NCBI RefSeq assembly: GCF_032362555.1
Contig: NC_083535.1
Coordinates: 8,122,001 to 8,186,000 of the forward strand
From: Amyelois transitella
Lineage: Eukaryota > Arthropoda > Insecta > Lepidoptera > Pyralidae
Direction: 5' to 3'
DNA: 64,000 nt
The notes under the pieces were generated by a model, which searched no databases, was not told the origin of the DNA, and saw only the letters and a program-made list of their open reading frames with translations. A program made the translations under genes and the position numbers. Below, in pieces: positions 49,685-61,938 of the stretch; the stretch's first letter is position 1; the number at the start of each line of letters is the position of its first letter.

Positions 49685-52600
49685 ACACACGTGGATGGTG
49701 GGCAAATTTTTATTTTAATTAGGTATTTTTTATAAGTTTTTGAGCAAAATGTTTAAACATTTTCATAATATGTGCATTGTTTCCATGCGTTTCAATTGAA
49801 ATAATTTCTTACATTATTATTATTTAAAGTTGTTTTTACATTATTGTTTAAAGTACTCGTTCATTGTTTTGTTACGATTTCTTTTTATTTTTATATTCAA
49901 AGCCAGCGACTATAATCATTACTATCACTTTCTTCTGTAGTCAGTATCAAGTAGGAAATGTAGTCACTATATTGTAATGGAGTAGTCATTCATTGTTCCA
50001 CATAATGATACTCGTAAGACAGGTCGAATTGGGGCTCTTTTCTGTTACCCCTATATCATATCATTGCGATTTCTTTATCGATTTTAATAATTTATAATTG
50101 TTAGGTATTGATTCAAGTCAGGAGTATCATATGGGATACCCTTGAACTTGAAGGTATGTTGAGGTGTGGAATGTAAAGTAAGAATTCTTGGTTTGATTTC
50201 CTTATGTTTGTATAAAAACGTCAACAATTTTGGACTTGTTTAAATTGAAATGCCTGTTATTGTTGGATTTTAAGCAAAGTTAATAGAACCTTTAAAGTGT
50301 GTGATAATAATTACATTTAAGTGGAAAAGATAATATTTAAGACGGCTTTGTAAAGAAAATTATTAAGGAAGGAATGTTAAGGTAAAGTATTACCATTGTA
50401 ATTTAGATTTATTATATTTAATTTTTAACTTAAATAATTAAATATTTGTAATGAGACGTGGTAGGGTTTAGTTATTTTAACATCAGATAGATATGTAAGT
50501 AGTTATGGGGCATAGAAATGTTAATAATGATATTATTAGAATTTCTATACTCTAAGGTTATAATGGAAGTTGTATGCGTTTGTTGAAAGAAGTTAATCTG
50601 GAAAAAGTTTAATAAGCTTGTAACAACCAGAGAAATCGGAATAATAATTTAGATTTCTGTGGTTACAACATATCAAATGAAATGAATATCAAGAATAAAA
50701 CTCAACTCGATTTTGTTAAAGTAAGTAGGTGCCTAAGTTTGTATTTTTGTACGATCCCCGTGTAGTATATTTTTTAATTATTTATTTTTGTAAAATATTT
50801 AGTCAAGTTAATTATTGATATTCTATTTTATCCCTCACATCAGTTATATGAGAACCATTGCGACCTAAATAACTATAGCAAAGTACCGACTTTGTTGCAG
50901 TTATTTTTAAGATTTTATATATAATCTCGATGTTTATTAATACTATAATAAAAACCAGTTCGGCGGCTGCAAGTCAGTATAATAGGACTATAACATCACA
51001 CCTCTTATAAATTCCACGAGTGTTTGCAATTACAAGTATAATTAATACCTATTTTAAAACCACTAGCATTCAGCCGGTCTAACTAAAAAATACAGATTAA
51101 TTCTACTACGACGTTTTAAAATATAATTAACTAGAAATAATCCAATATATTATGGTCATGCCCAAGCATTGCTTGGAAGTCGATGTTTTAAGATAAATAT
51201 ATTCGAAAAATCAATTTGCCAAAAATGCTTAATGTCATTAAAAGTCTTCTAGTCGTAAGAAGAATTATAAATTGTTCACATCAAAGTATCACTCCTGTAA
51301 AGGCGTATTATTGAATGGACAAGGTATGTATTTACTTAAGTCAATTTATAATTTTTAGTACGACATTTAGTTATAAGGGTATTTACTTATTACAATATTT
51401 TATCCAACACATGTAATCGTATTATAATCTTAATATTATATCCTAGTATATATCGTAGGAATTTCAATGTTAAATAAAACAATAAAACCCCTAACAACAT
51501 TAATTTTGATGTCAACTCTCAAAAAGTACTAAGTCAGCCGTCATAGAATCGAAGACCACTTTTACCATGATCACAATGGCACCACTTTTACCATGATGAT
51601 CAAATGATCATCATGGTAAAAGTGGTGCCATTAAAATAGGTCTCTATGACGCTCGAGTAAATCCCAATTTAGCCTCGTGGGCTCCCCTACTATAGACTTT
51701 GATATGTCAGTTAATCAGTCAGCATCTTGTTTTATATTTATAGAAAATACTCATGTAGAAAATGTCAAGACCCAGGCCAATAATATCAATTTCATTACGA
51801 CCTAACCTAGGTTGGAACCTGGTAGCGGACAATATTCAATTTATTTATGGATTACTTACTTAAAAGAAACCACAGATTACAAAAAGCCAATTTATTATCA
51901 GTTACATAAAGTAATAGTTTTGCTAAACAAAAAAGGGATAACTACAACAGTAATAAAATTGAAATATTTAAAAGAAACCTTTTGAATTCTCTTAAGTTAT
52001 ACCCGTACAATTGAACATTTCGAAAAGACAAACTATGGCGTTATCTTCACTTAAAAGGTAATTAAAATGTGATAGACCTAAGCTTTGCACTTTGACTATT
52101 GGTAGACGCAGCCTCATCGAAATCGAAAAAATATAAAACTACTTTTATTATTGTTCGGATTCCTTTGGGCTATATTATTTTTATGCTCTGAAGGAGCCGT
52201 TTGAATAATAACACGCAATAAAGGGTATCTGGTAAAATATCAACAGTCTCACAGTGACAGGTAAGATCATAAACAACTATAGTATATTTTGTTAAAACTT
52301 TTTCATGCTTAAATAGTCAGTATCTTGAGATGAGACAAGAATTACCAAACGGTGCAGCTGTTTCTTGTAATAAAATTAAACTTGTTACTACCTGGACTAG
52401 CCCTACAGTTGACTACACCTAATAACCAGTCCCGGCTTTCTCTCATTCTAATTAGTAAAGTAATGGCCCTATTTGTTTAAAAATAACATGATAAAACAAA
52501 TTTAAAAATTAACATAATAGTATATCTACCGAAATACAAATACGTAAACAATCGATGTTTTTGATCGTTATTTCTTAGAATAATGTTTATAATCTGACCT

Positions 52601-54982
52601 TAGAATCTGGTCAATCGCACATTACTTATATAAAAAATGGATATGAGCACACATTTTAATTATTTTATATACTTTCTTAAAATATTAGACTATAAAAGTA
52701 TTATACGTAACATAAATCAAAATAAATATAAAATTATGAGCTTCTTTTTTTTAATAAACAAAAACCAATCTTAATATACCTAAAGCATCTAATTCAGCTG
52801 CACTATGAAACGAAAACAATAACATAGAGGAATTTAGTGATGAAGGCAAAATTAACTGTACTGTTAGTATTTTAAAATTAAATTCTTTTCAAAAATACTA
52901 TTAAAATGAAACTGGCCTCTCTTCATATATCATGGTTCAGATGTTGCCCAGTAATGCTCTTATAAAGTAATAGGTATATCAATATACCTACTACTAAGTA
53001 GCTTCAGTAGATTAGGACCTACTACCTCATTCAAGCGTCAGTTGTACCAAATACCAATGAAGCAAATACATATTTCATAGATTTCATTACAATGAAAAAT
53101 TTTGTATATCGCTATGTGGCACTCATCATCACGATATCACAATACGCCCCGGATGAAGAAAAATGCTATTACACTTAATCAGTTTCTACCAATTGGAGCA
53201 TTAAACATATACACAATACAGCTTAACATCGTCGGAGCCACGGTTTCCCAGGCATAACATCAGCCTGGCAGAAAATCTTTTTCCTTTAGTGGCAGTCAAG
53301 CCCAAAACCTCGCTCCCCTACATCTAACGATACCAATGAAAGAAACAATAATTCTGAAGTAACATACCTACAAATGCTGAAAATATGGCTATACAAAGGT
53401 TCGTAGAAGTAATCTTACATATTATATTAATGATTAAAACAATACTCAGTCTTACACTCTTACGATACATTCGCATATTAAGGGCCACATTGGAAGTCAT
53501 TTCTATCGTCGACATAGTTCGACTAGACTATAAGATGCCCATTGTGGGGGTATGGGGGGCTTAATATACTAACATCATACGAAATATTAAATATTACCAA
53601 AGTAAAAACTAGATACTATCAGTAAGAGTTCTCACATCATTTGATCTGAAATTGATTTATTAAGAAGTTACAAAAAGGTTTGAAATCGTAAGAAATTTAG
53701 TTTTCTACGTTATTTTTTCCAAAAGCTTACATATCTTAAAGATCTTTGATAATATAAAGTAAGTATATCGGTGATTAGCACATTCTAGGTACTTAATAAC
53801 ATTTCCACTTAAGCCTAATCAACAAAAAATAATGTCCATATTGATAATAAAACTCCTCTTTAAGCGATGGATATTATATACAATGACATGATTATTATAA
53901 AAAAAGCATTTTCTCTTCACTCTTTATTTTATCGATTTTTCATCACATTCACATGTATGTTGGTTATGCTATTGTAATACAGAAGCTAGAAAATTTAAGA
54001 AAGCATAGTCATTAAATGTATGTAACCTAACTTATCTACATAATATGATTAAACTTATGTACGCGGATAAGAAATAGACATTGATTAACTTTACCAAACA
54101 ACGTTCATAATAATCCCCCGGCGTTTGTCCTGGTTTCCAATTATTTTGGTTATAAATTCAGTTGCCTGAATTTGAAGGTTTTAATATTAATAGTTTACTT
54201 TACTTTAAAATAATTGATTAACAATAGAATATGGAAAGATTTACTTCAAAGCTAGATGCCTGAACAACTCGACCGACGACCCACCCACACATTAACAACA
54301 CTGTGTCTATAAAATGGGATTATTTTAGACATTTTGCATGTATGTTTAACTAATGCCTACGAGACACTAATTTTACAGCAAATTCTAGCCTTTTGACTAT
54401 TTATTTATGTATATACTAAGTAGTAATTAATGTCTCTAGTCTGTAAAAGTATTTCAATCTTTGGAAAGTTTTACATTGTTTAGAAAATGTCATAACACAT
54501 AGATATAGTATCTACTACACATGTACATGCTAATGACTACCAAAAACCCGTAATTTTGGCGATTAGAATTGGGGGATGAAAAAATCTTAGAAATATAAGC
54601 TTATCAACTAACGGCAAAACATGAATTAAAGAGATCTCAAGATATTAATATCAGAAACATATTTCTATTAATTTCAGTCCAATAGCTTAACCACGAATAT
54701 AGATTTTACTTGCTAGACACCGCTTAATCACCTTGTCACACAATTGTATGAAAACTAAGAGGTCTTTTTTGCCTACCATGAAGACATTTTTATGCTTCTT
54801 ACAATGAGGATTATTTTAGATGCTTCATGAAACAGATTCAACCAGAAGTTCCTTCAACATTTCTTTGCTCACGAGGTCAAATTAGATCTTTGTTTGTGGA
54901 TATAAGCTGGTAAGAAATATTCGGTGATTTTCGTGATTGAATAAATTTACCCGGCAATAGAGTATTCTGCAGTGATTTGCTC
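49685..54982. other. KCTD 3' UTR and intergenic DNA before Met; no further gene seen
   Basis: AT-rich. The KCTD transcript end is unknown; an AATAAA is present near 50694. A perfect hairpin lies at 51575-51632. The right-hand part, up to 54982, includes the 3' UTR of Met on the minus strand. Open frames here are short and unsupported. Confidence 0.5.
51575..51632. repeat. Perfect 28-bp palindrome with 2-base loop
   Basis: Arms 51575-51602 (aatggcaccacttttaccat..) and 51605-51632 are exact complements around 'aa'. An extra direct copy of 'ccacttttaccatgatca' precedes at 51556-51573, as if the arm had been partly duplicated. Likely a small palindromic element or a by-product of break repair. 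Confidence 0.9.
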
Positions 54983-57900
54983 TTAGGTGACAACATTCTC
55001 GTCGTTAGGAACGTCATCAATAGCTCCGAGGATGTCCTGGACTTCCTTTGAGATCTGTAAAAATGTTATTTTCACAACCCAAAACAAGTAACAGCAAGCA
55101 TAATTGTCATGATAGGTTTAGGGAGTTCGCATTGCAAATATGTAAAAATTTTATCACTGTTTAAATAATTACTGAGAATAAACTTACCAATAATTCTGGG
55201 AAGGTTGGATCTACAATAGTCTGCTCTAGGGAGTCTATCGCAGTATCGATTTGAGAAAACGATGTGTTAAGCACTGAAAAATATTAGAGATTTATAAGTA
55301 CATACCTATTCTATGTTAAATAGAAAAATACAAAACGCAGAGTTTCATATTAAAACTTACATTCGTCATCAAATAATGTGTCAAATGAAGTTGACACAGG
55401 ATTCAAGCTGTTTTCTTGTTTCGGTATTTCGATATTCTTTTTCTTATGAGCTACATCCAGATCTTTGTATGCTCTTCGTTTTACACCACTTGTCACAACT
55501 CCAGCTTGCAAACAAGTGCTTGTTTGTTGGCATTTCCTATCATCGCCTTGTGATACATACAGTTTGCATCTAAGATCATCAAGTTGACTACCGGTCGGTA
55601 TTAGATTTTTCGTAATTGAAAATGAAGCTGTGCCAGTATAAGAGTTTGATGATTCCGGAGTTCGGTTCATGAAATCGTTTTCGGAATTGTATGAGATTGA
55701 ATCGGTTGTATTATTGACGTCTGGTGGGCGGGTCATGTATATTTTATTGAACGTTGGCAATTTAGTAAGGCGGCTGGATGGAGCTGCTTCATGCAACATC
55801 GTCGGAATAGGTACCAAAGGTGGAGGAGAATCAGCGTCGAAAGTACACGATGGCGTTGATATTTGAGGGATTAGAGTGCTATTGGCGCTGCTAATTTCCT
55901 CAATTTGAGGTTTCACTGCCCGAGGTTTTGAAAATGTGTTAATAACAGTGTATATTTTCTCGATGGCACTGACAATTCTCCTCTTTGGGGGTGGTATGAT
56001 AGATAGACGAGGTGAAGACGACTCTCCGCGATCAGGAGACACGCTACGAGGGTCATCCTCAGATTGGGGAGACGGCAAGTTGGTAACAAGATGCAAAATC
56101 ACTTTTTCGAGTTGTCTCGGGTCTTCTACTGGCAAACCTCCGTCGTCACTGTCCTGTAACATAGGAAAAACCTAAGTTATCACTACGAAACAATTAGATT
56201 AAAATGCAAACAGATAGTACGATAGGCTACTTTTCTAAAAAATATTTTGTTCATGATACTTTACTTGAATTGTTTCATTTTCCTGAGGTGGATCTTCGTT
56301 ATTGTTGACCAATAGAGTGAATTTCTTCTTCATCATTTTTATTAAATGTTTTCCTTCTTCTTCTTCTACCACCGTGTTGGTGCAGACGAAACTTGTGACA
56401 GCCCTGGAGTCTTGGTCGACATCCAGCCGGCCCCTTGTCCTCATGTAGATGAACTGACCGTTCTTAGTCATCAGTCGATAGCACGATTCTCCGAAAAGAC
56501 GGTGTTGGTCGTACACTAAAATATAAAAGACCATAAGACTTAAATCAACAAATAGTCTACAAAAAGGTTTTGCTTAGGGTTTTGCAAATGGTTAATAGAA
56601 AGAATTAGTGGCCAGTAAAATATTACTGGTATGAGCTAAATCTTGGTATCTTGCTAGCAGTTAATAAGGAGATGAGATGTGCAATTAATAAGTTTATGAG
56701 TATGAGTGATTGAGTTTGGGAGTTTCATATTACGTACCTAGACTCCCAATAAATTGAGATAATTAAAGTTTTCACAGGAATAAAAGAAAAAAGAAAGTAG
56801 GTATGCAGAATTCGTTGTTTTAGTACAACACGATTTAATGTATAACGGGAGATCAAAAGCTTCGAAAACAGTGCAAAAATAACTTTCTTTGGTAATCGTA
56901 TAACAATTTTCTCGATACTAAAGAGTACATATTGGTTTTCATAACATTTCCATTACCTTCGATGGTGTTGAAAACAAATCTATTTTGAATGCGTAAATTC
57001 AAACTTGTTAGTGGTAGATATTAGTACACATACGAGTATTATCCGGTTGTTTAGAGGAAATACAATTCGCTATGCAAACAAGTAAAACTTTTAGGGCAAC
57101 ATTGTTGTCTACCTTAATAGTTCGACTACCGACAAGTTCGTATAAGTGAAATTGAGGAAAGATCATCGGCGGGAAACTATATAATAGTTTACAAATAACT
57201 AGAGACGACATTAAAATTAGTTAGGCATCCATTACAAAGAAGCTACTCGTACATGACGCGGCGACTGAGATAATATCAGTTATTGTGGATAAACACCCTG
57301 TCGCTATGTAGAGCAAACGGAAAATTAGAAAGTGGTTATCTAAAGTACATAACAGCAATATATAGTCGCGGCAGATGTGCATTGGGTAAACAAGTGGCAT
57401 CAGTAGGTAACTAATTTAATGAGACATTTATGTCTTCGTGATTAGATTTATAACGAGGTAGACGAATTCACTTTAGGTCTTTACAGTATGTAATTTCAAA
57501 TTTGCTTTCGCATTTATAGTATTAATTTAAGTTGGGATTGTCGCTAGCACCCAAAAAGCTCGGATATAATAGGTATGTTGTCACGCATTAGCTACTTGGC
57601 TCCCAAATGTTGGACAGCCGTGACAAGTTCTATAAATCATTTTGAAAGTGGTTAGGCATGCTATATTGGTTTACGCTTAGGTGTGATGATCGGTCATGAA
57701 TAAATGAAAAAATTGTAAGCCTAGGAGAAATAAATGTTGATCTGTGTGCACATGAGACTCGTGCCATGATGGACATAAAACGTGAATACAAAATAAAGTT
57801 AGGTTTACATTATTTAAGTGCAAAAATATAATCAAGGTACTTTAACATCGCTAGTCAAACCGGGCTGAATTTCTGGACAAAATGTTTCTGCATACATCCA

Positions 57901-60900
57901 GAGTATAACTCACCTTTCAAATGTCCAACTATGTCGTCCTAAGGGTCGTCAGCCTTTTTATTATAAGCAATGGAAGGGTAAGAAGAACGACTGAGGAAAA
58001 AGTCAAGTTTCCTTGGAATAATTAATAATCCATTCTTTATGGGGTCAAGAGCTATAAAAGAATGTGTTTAATATATGTATCTCTTTAAGTATTTTTGTTT
58101 TACAATAGCCTTTTCATAAAAGAAAATTTCGCTTATGCAAAACTTTATATAGAAATAATTGTGTGTGTGTGAACTCGCAAAGCACAGCAATAAAATAAAA
58201 CATAAATGCATCAGGATAGGGAGCATGGAAGCACACCTAACATGCAGCTCCTATGCAGTATACATATATCTTTGATGGTTATACAACAAACAAAACTTTA
58301 ACGACCAATCTTTTACACGAGTGACTTCGAGTAAACAACGGGTTAGTAAAAGAAATTTCATCAGTAAGTACATACATACATACATATGGTCACGTCTATA
58401 TCCCTTGTGGGGTAGACAGAGTCAACAGTCTTGAAAAGACTGATAGACCTCGCTCAGCTATTTGGCTCAGAATTGAGATTGAAATAGTGACAGGTTGCTA
58501 GCCCATCGCCTAAAAAAGAATCTCAACTTTATAAGCCTATTCCTTAGTCGCCTTTACGACATCCATGGGAAAGAAATGGAGTGGTCCTATTCTTTTTTGT
58601 ACTGGTGCCGGGAACCACACGGCATTAGTAAGTATCAGTAAGCATAAGCATCAGTAAGTACACTTTTCTTTTTAACGGAATAATTCAATCGTAAATTTTA
58701 AATTTGTTGACTACCACATTTAGTAAGTTTAACGGGTAATTTGATTCTTATGTAGTAGGTATTTCAAAATTTTGTAATTTAATACCGTAACCAGATAATG
58801 GTATACAATACAAGTGTCGAGCAGCTCAACTCCAAAAATTTGAAAATATTAAATTTCTTTTTGTAACTTCCTTTATTTTAGTCTATGTTGCATCTTAGGT
58901 AAGTACGTACCTATTATTTTATGATATCATATTTTTTCCTTCTTAATTTCAGTTTCAGCTGATTCTCTTGTATATTTTACATAAAATAAAGAATAATAAA
59001 ATATTATCAAATACCGTTCGTATGTAGCGGTATCTATGTAGTCTTTATATAACCTTATATAACTTTAGCCCTTGGTTTGCTATAGCGTTTACTTTATTAC
59101 ACGGAAGTAGGCAGGAGTAAATATTAAACTAACGATTGAAAATAGAATGTGAATCAACGTATTGTGTACGCATAAAATGTACAGTCAAACCATAATTTAA
59201 TATACAAAAGAATATTTACATGAAAAGCTTATACCCTTAAAAGGAGATCCAAGAGATATTTTCTCAATAATATTTATACCTTTTTAGTAGTAAATTTTTT
59301 AAAGTTTTAATTTCCGGCTGTATATATTAATTTATGTTCTTGATTGTATTAATTAATTACTTACTCTCTCTAAGTGCAATGATGACCCAACGGACGTCAT
59401 CCTTGTGCATGAAGTTCAATGCATTGACCCCGTTGACCTCGTGGGTCATGTAGCCGGTGACCAGGCCGATGCGGTGCTCACTCTGGATAATTTGTCCATC
59501 GATGCAGTGCCTTGTGCGGTATTCCATACGGAACGACTCTAAGGCGCTCTCTGACTGGAAGGTTTCCGATGTAGGACGCACAATGCCTACGAAAACCTGG
59601 AATATAGGTGACATAACGTCATAAATAGTCCTTTATGCTATGCATCAAGCCTTAGAAAACCAATAAACTTTCGTATGAATTTGACTTCAATCTGATTTTA
59701 TCTGCTTCTTGGCATTTTCGCTTGCTCGAGTCAGAGGTCTAATTAAGACTACAAATCGAAAGTAACTAATATTCCCTTCCCTGGGTAAGTAGCCTTAGGT
59801 AAACTAAAGACCACAATCCTGATGAAGTAACTAAGATATAGTTCCCGCTGGAGTACTGATTAACGCTTCTGGACCAAGCGCAGCGCACCGTCTGACAGCG
59901 ATTGTAGCTTTGGCACGCCCGGTCAGAGTTCCCAAGGTACTCCTCCCTGATTAATAGTACAAGGTCAACCAGTGAGTATGCAATCCCTGATGAAGTCACT
60001 TACAATATCGTTCCCGCTGGAGCACGGATTGTCGCCCCTGGCTCGGGCGCGGCGCACCATCTGACAGCAGCGGTTGTAACCCCGGCACGCCCGGTCTGAC
60101 TTCCGCAGGGACCCCTCCACGTGGCAGGTTACGTATTGGCACGGCTCTGATCGCTGGCTTAGTTTCTTAAACCTGTGTACATGTTCACCATAATTATTTT
60201 ATGTCAACGTTGGGTCTGGTGCTGATTGTATAGACGATATTTCTTTAAAAGTGTATCGAAACCCTTCCATACTGGTCTGGTATTTGCTTCCCGACCGAAA
60301 TTGATTGTAAAAATTATTCAAGGGAAGTAAAAAGAAGAAGAAAGGGTTTATATACTCTTATAGGAATTATTTGTGTTGCATGGTACCTGGCGCTTAAGAA
60401 TAAGATCATTCCGGATCTTTCCCACGGATGACCCTAAGGCGACTCAAGGAAAGGCTCAAATACTTGAGATTATTTTTGTAGGCGATGGGAAAGCAACCTG
60501 TCACTATTTTAATCACAATTCCACATTTAAAAACGTGAAAAAAGGTGAACGTGACCTATGGAGCTTTTCAAGATTGTTGGCTCTGTCTACCCCGCGAGTA
60601 GTTTGTAGGTACAAATTGTTCGTGATGAAAAACATAATTCATCTCAAAATGCCAATTGTGAGTCTTGATATAGTTAGGTACCCAATATTGTAACAAAATA
60701 AAACTGTTCCGTAACAACATATAGCAGTTGCCATACCATACCAGATAATCATAAAGTGATTATTAGTGTTTACCATAAATTCTAATATCAGGGTATTTTA
60801 TTTACTAAACCTGGCAAACTAATACCTACTTAATTAATCATCAAATTGACTAGCAGTCACTCACACACACATATAATATTATATACATTTAGGTGTCAAC

Positions 60901-61938
60901 CAGCGCCAGCGCCAACGTAAAATTGATGTCAGTAAGTACTGTGTGTATTGTTACAATAGATGACTTCCTAATTATTAAATTAAACGCAATACAAATACGT
61001 TTAATTTATTAATCGTCCTGTGAAGTTGACTAGTAAGTTCGTTTGTTAGTTCTTCAAGATATAATGAAAATTAATTTGTTGAAATTAAACACAAGGGTTG
61101 GTCGAAAGTGTTGCAGAAGGAATGTTTTCAGCATACTCGTATCTGTATCTGAAGGTTGAGATGGTATACGACTCAGTGGACTTAAAATTGAGGATGCTGA
61201 AGACAAAAAAAAAATTACATTGACATTGACAGACTCTCTTAATAACTTCCACCTCGTTCTATTAGAAGCAACCTGCGGATGCAGAATAAATCGCTTACCT
61301 CACAATAAATCTGCGTTTTTCACTAGCCAGTGCCTCAGCCACAAGTTTCTTCCCGTTCGGCTCGTCGGGAATCAAGAGTTCTCCATTGGCTCCCAGTAGG
61401 TGGCTTTTCGGCATGAAGTAGTCCCGCATCATTTGACGGTCATCCTCGTGAACCACATTGAATATGTTCTGGCCCAGCAGTTCGAGCTAAAAATAATTAC
61501 TGTTGTAGAAAAATGACAAAAGTTGGTCACGATTAATTACCTCCGGGGTAATATTTCTAAGTCTTCAAACGGCTCTTTTACATACTTGCACTAAACCTAA
61601 GTAGATTGATAAAAATAGCTCACGCTCACACATGCTACATAATGAATTTAAAGAAAATCTAATAATTATAAAAAAGAATCTTGTTGAAAAATAACTGTAG
61701 AAGCCGTTACCATTTAGAAAGATACAAAAAGTTATTTTAGTATGTGTATACCACACGTCATGCTTGATCATCCTTACTTCAGTATATCCCAAGTACTGCT
61801 GTACATTTTGCGAGACCACAACCACTAAGCCTTTATAAGTAGTGGTAATGAGGAACCCGTTCAGCAACGAAAGCAGTGCCTGCGATGCGGCGGGGCTGAA
61901 GTCCTTGGCGTCGCTCTGGCCAATAGAATCGCCGAAAA
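54983..61938 (-). CDS. Met: Methoprene-tolerant, juvenile hormone receptor (5' part outside window)
   Basis: bHLH-PAS transcription factor that binds juvenile hormone in PAS-B and works with Taiman on genes such as Kr-h1. Exons (minus): 61778-61938, 61299-61486, 60004-60172, 59365-59596, 56265-56515, 55361-56153, 55188-55273, 54983-55055 (stop 54983-54985); all phases agree, about 650 residues. PAS-A starts ALLSLLNGFLITTTYKGLVV, with VQQYLGYTE joined to LELLGQN. Exon 3 has SDRACRGYNRCCQMVRRAR. PAS-B begins RTRHCIDGQIIQSEHRIGLV and continues across the next junction as MYDQHRLFGESCYRL, SFVCTNTVVEEEEGKHL. A long Ser/Pro-rich region follows (big exon), then SQIDTAIDSLEQTIVDPTF and a C-terminal acidic helix (ISKEVQDILGAIDDV), probably activating. 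The bHLH exon and start codon must lie beyond 64000. Lepidoptera have two paralogues (Met1, Met2); I cannot tell which this is. Exon 3 has a decayed tandem copy (59813-59946). Confidence 0.93.
58368..58628 (+). repeat. Dispersed lepidopteran repeat in Met intron
   Basis: Near-identical in length and order to 16612-16863: 'tcacgtctatatcccttgtg', 'gtgacaggttgctagcccat', 'gtgccgggaaccacacggca'. It is flanked on the left by catacatacatacat, a short tetranucleotide run often found at this repeat's end. Confidence 0.75.
59813..59946 (-). pseudogene. Decayed tandem copy of Met exon 3 (PAS-A)
   Basis: Aligns with 59979-60112, i.e. the 3' part of Met exon 3 plus the first ~20 bases of its intron. In the same frame it reads GNSDRACQSYNRC-QTVRC ... 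SSGNYI against KSDRACRGYNRCCQMVRR ... SSGNDI of the real exon. One codon is deleted, no stop has arisen, but the donor GT is changed (att|gtaag became atc-ttag) and the acceptor side of the exon was never copied, so it cannot be spliced normally. Confidence 0.8.
60385..60610 (-). repeat. Inverted copy of the dispersed repeat in Met intron
   Basis: Carries, in reverse sense to 58368-58628, 'gcgatgggaaagcaacctgt' and 'gctctgtctaccccgcgagt'. The 106-codon open frame at 60373-60693 runs through this repeat and is not a gene. Confidence 0.65.

Noticed and set aside
60373..60693. 106-codon plus-strand frame in the Met intron
   Set aside because: It runs through an inverted copy of the dispersed repeat and shows no domain.
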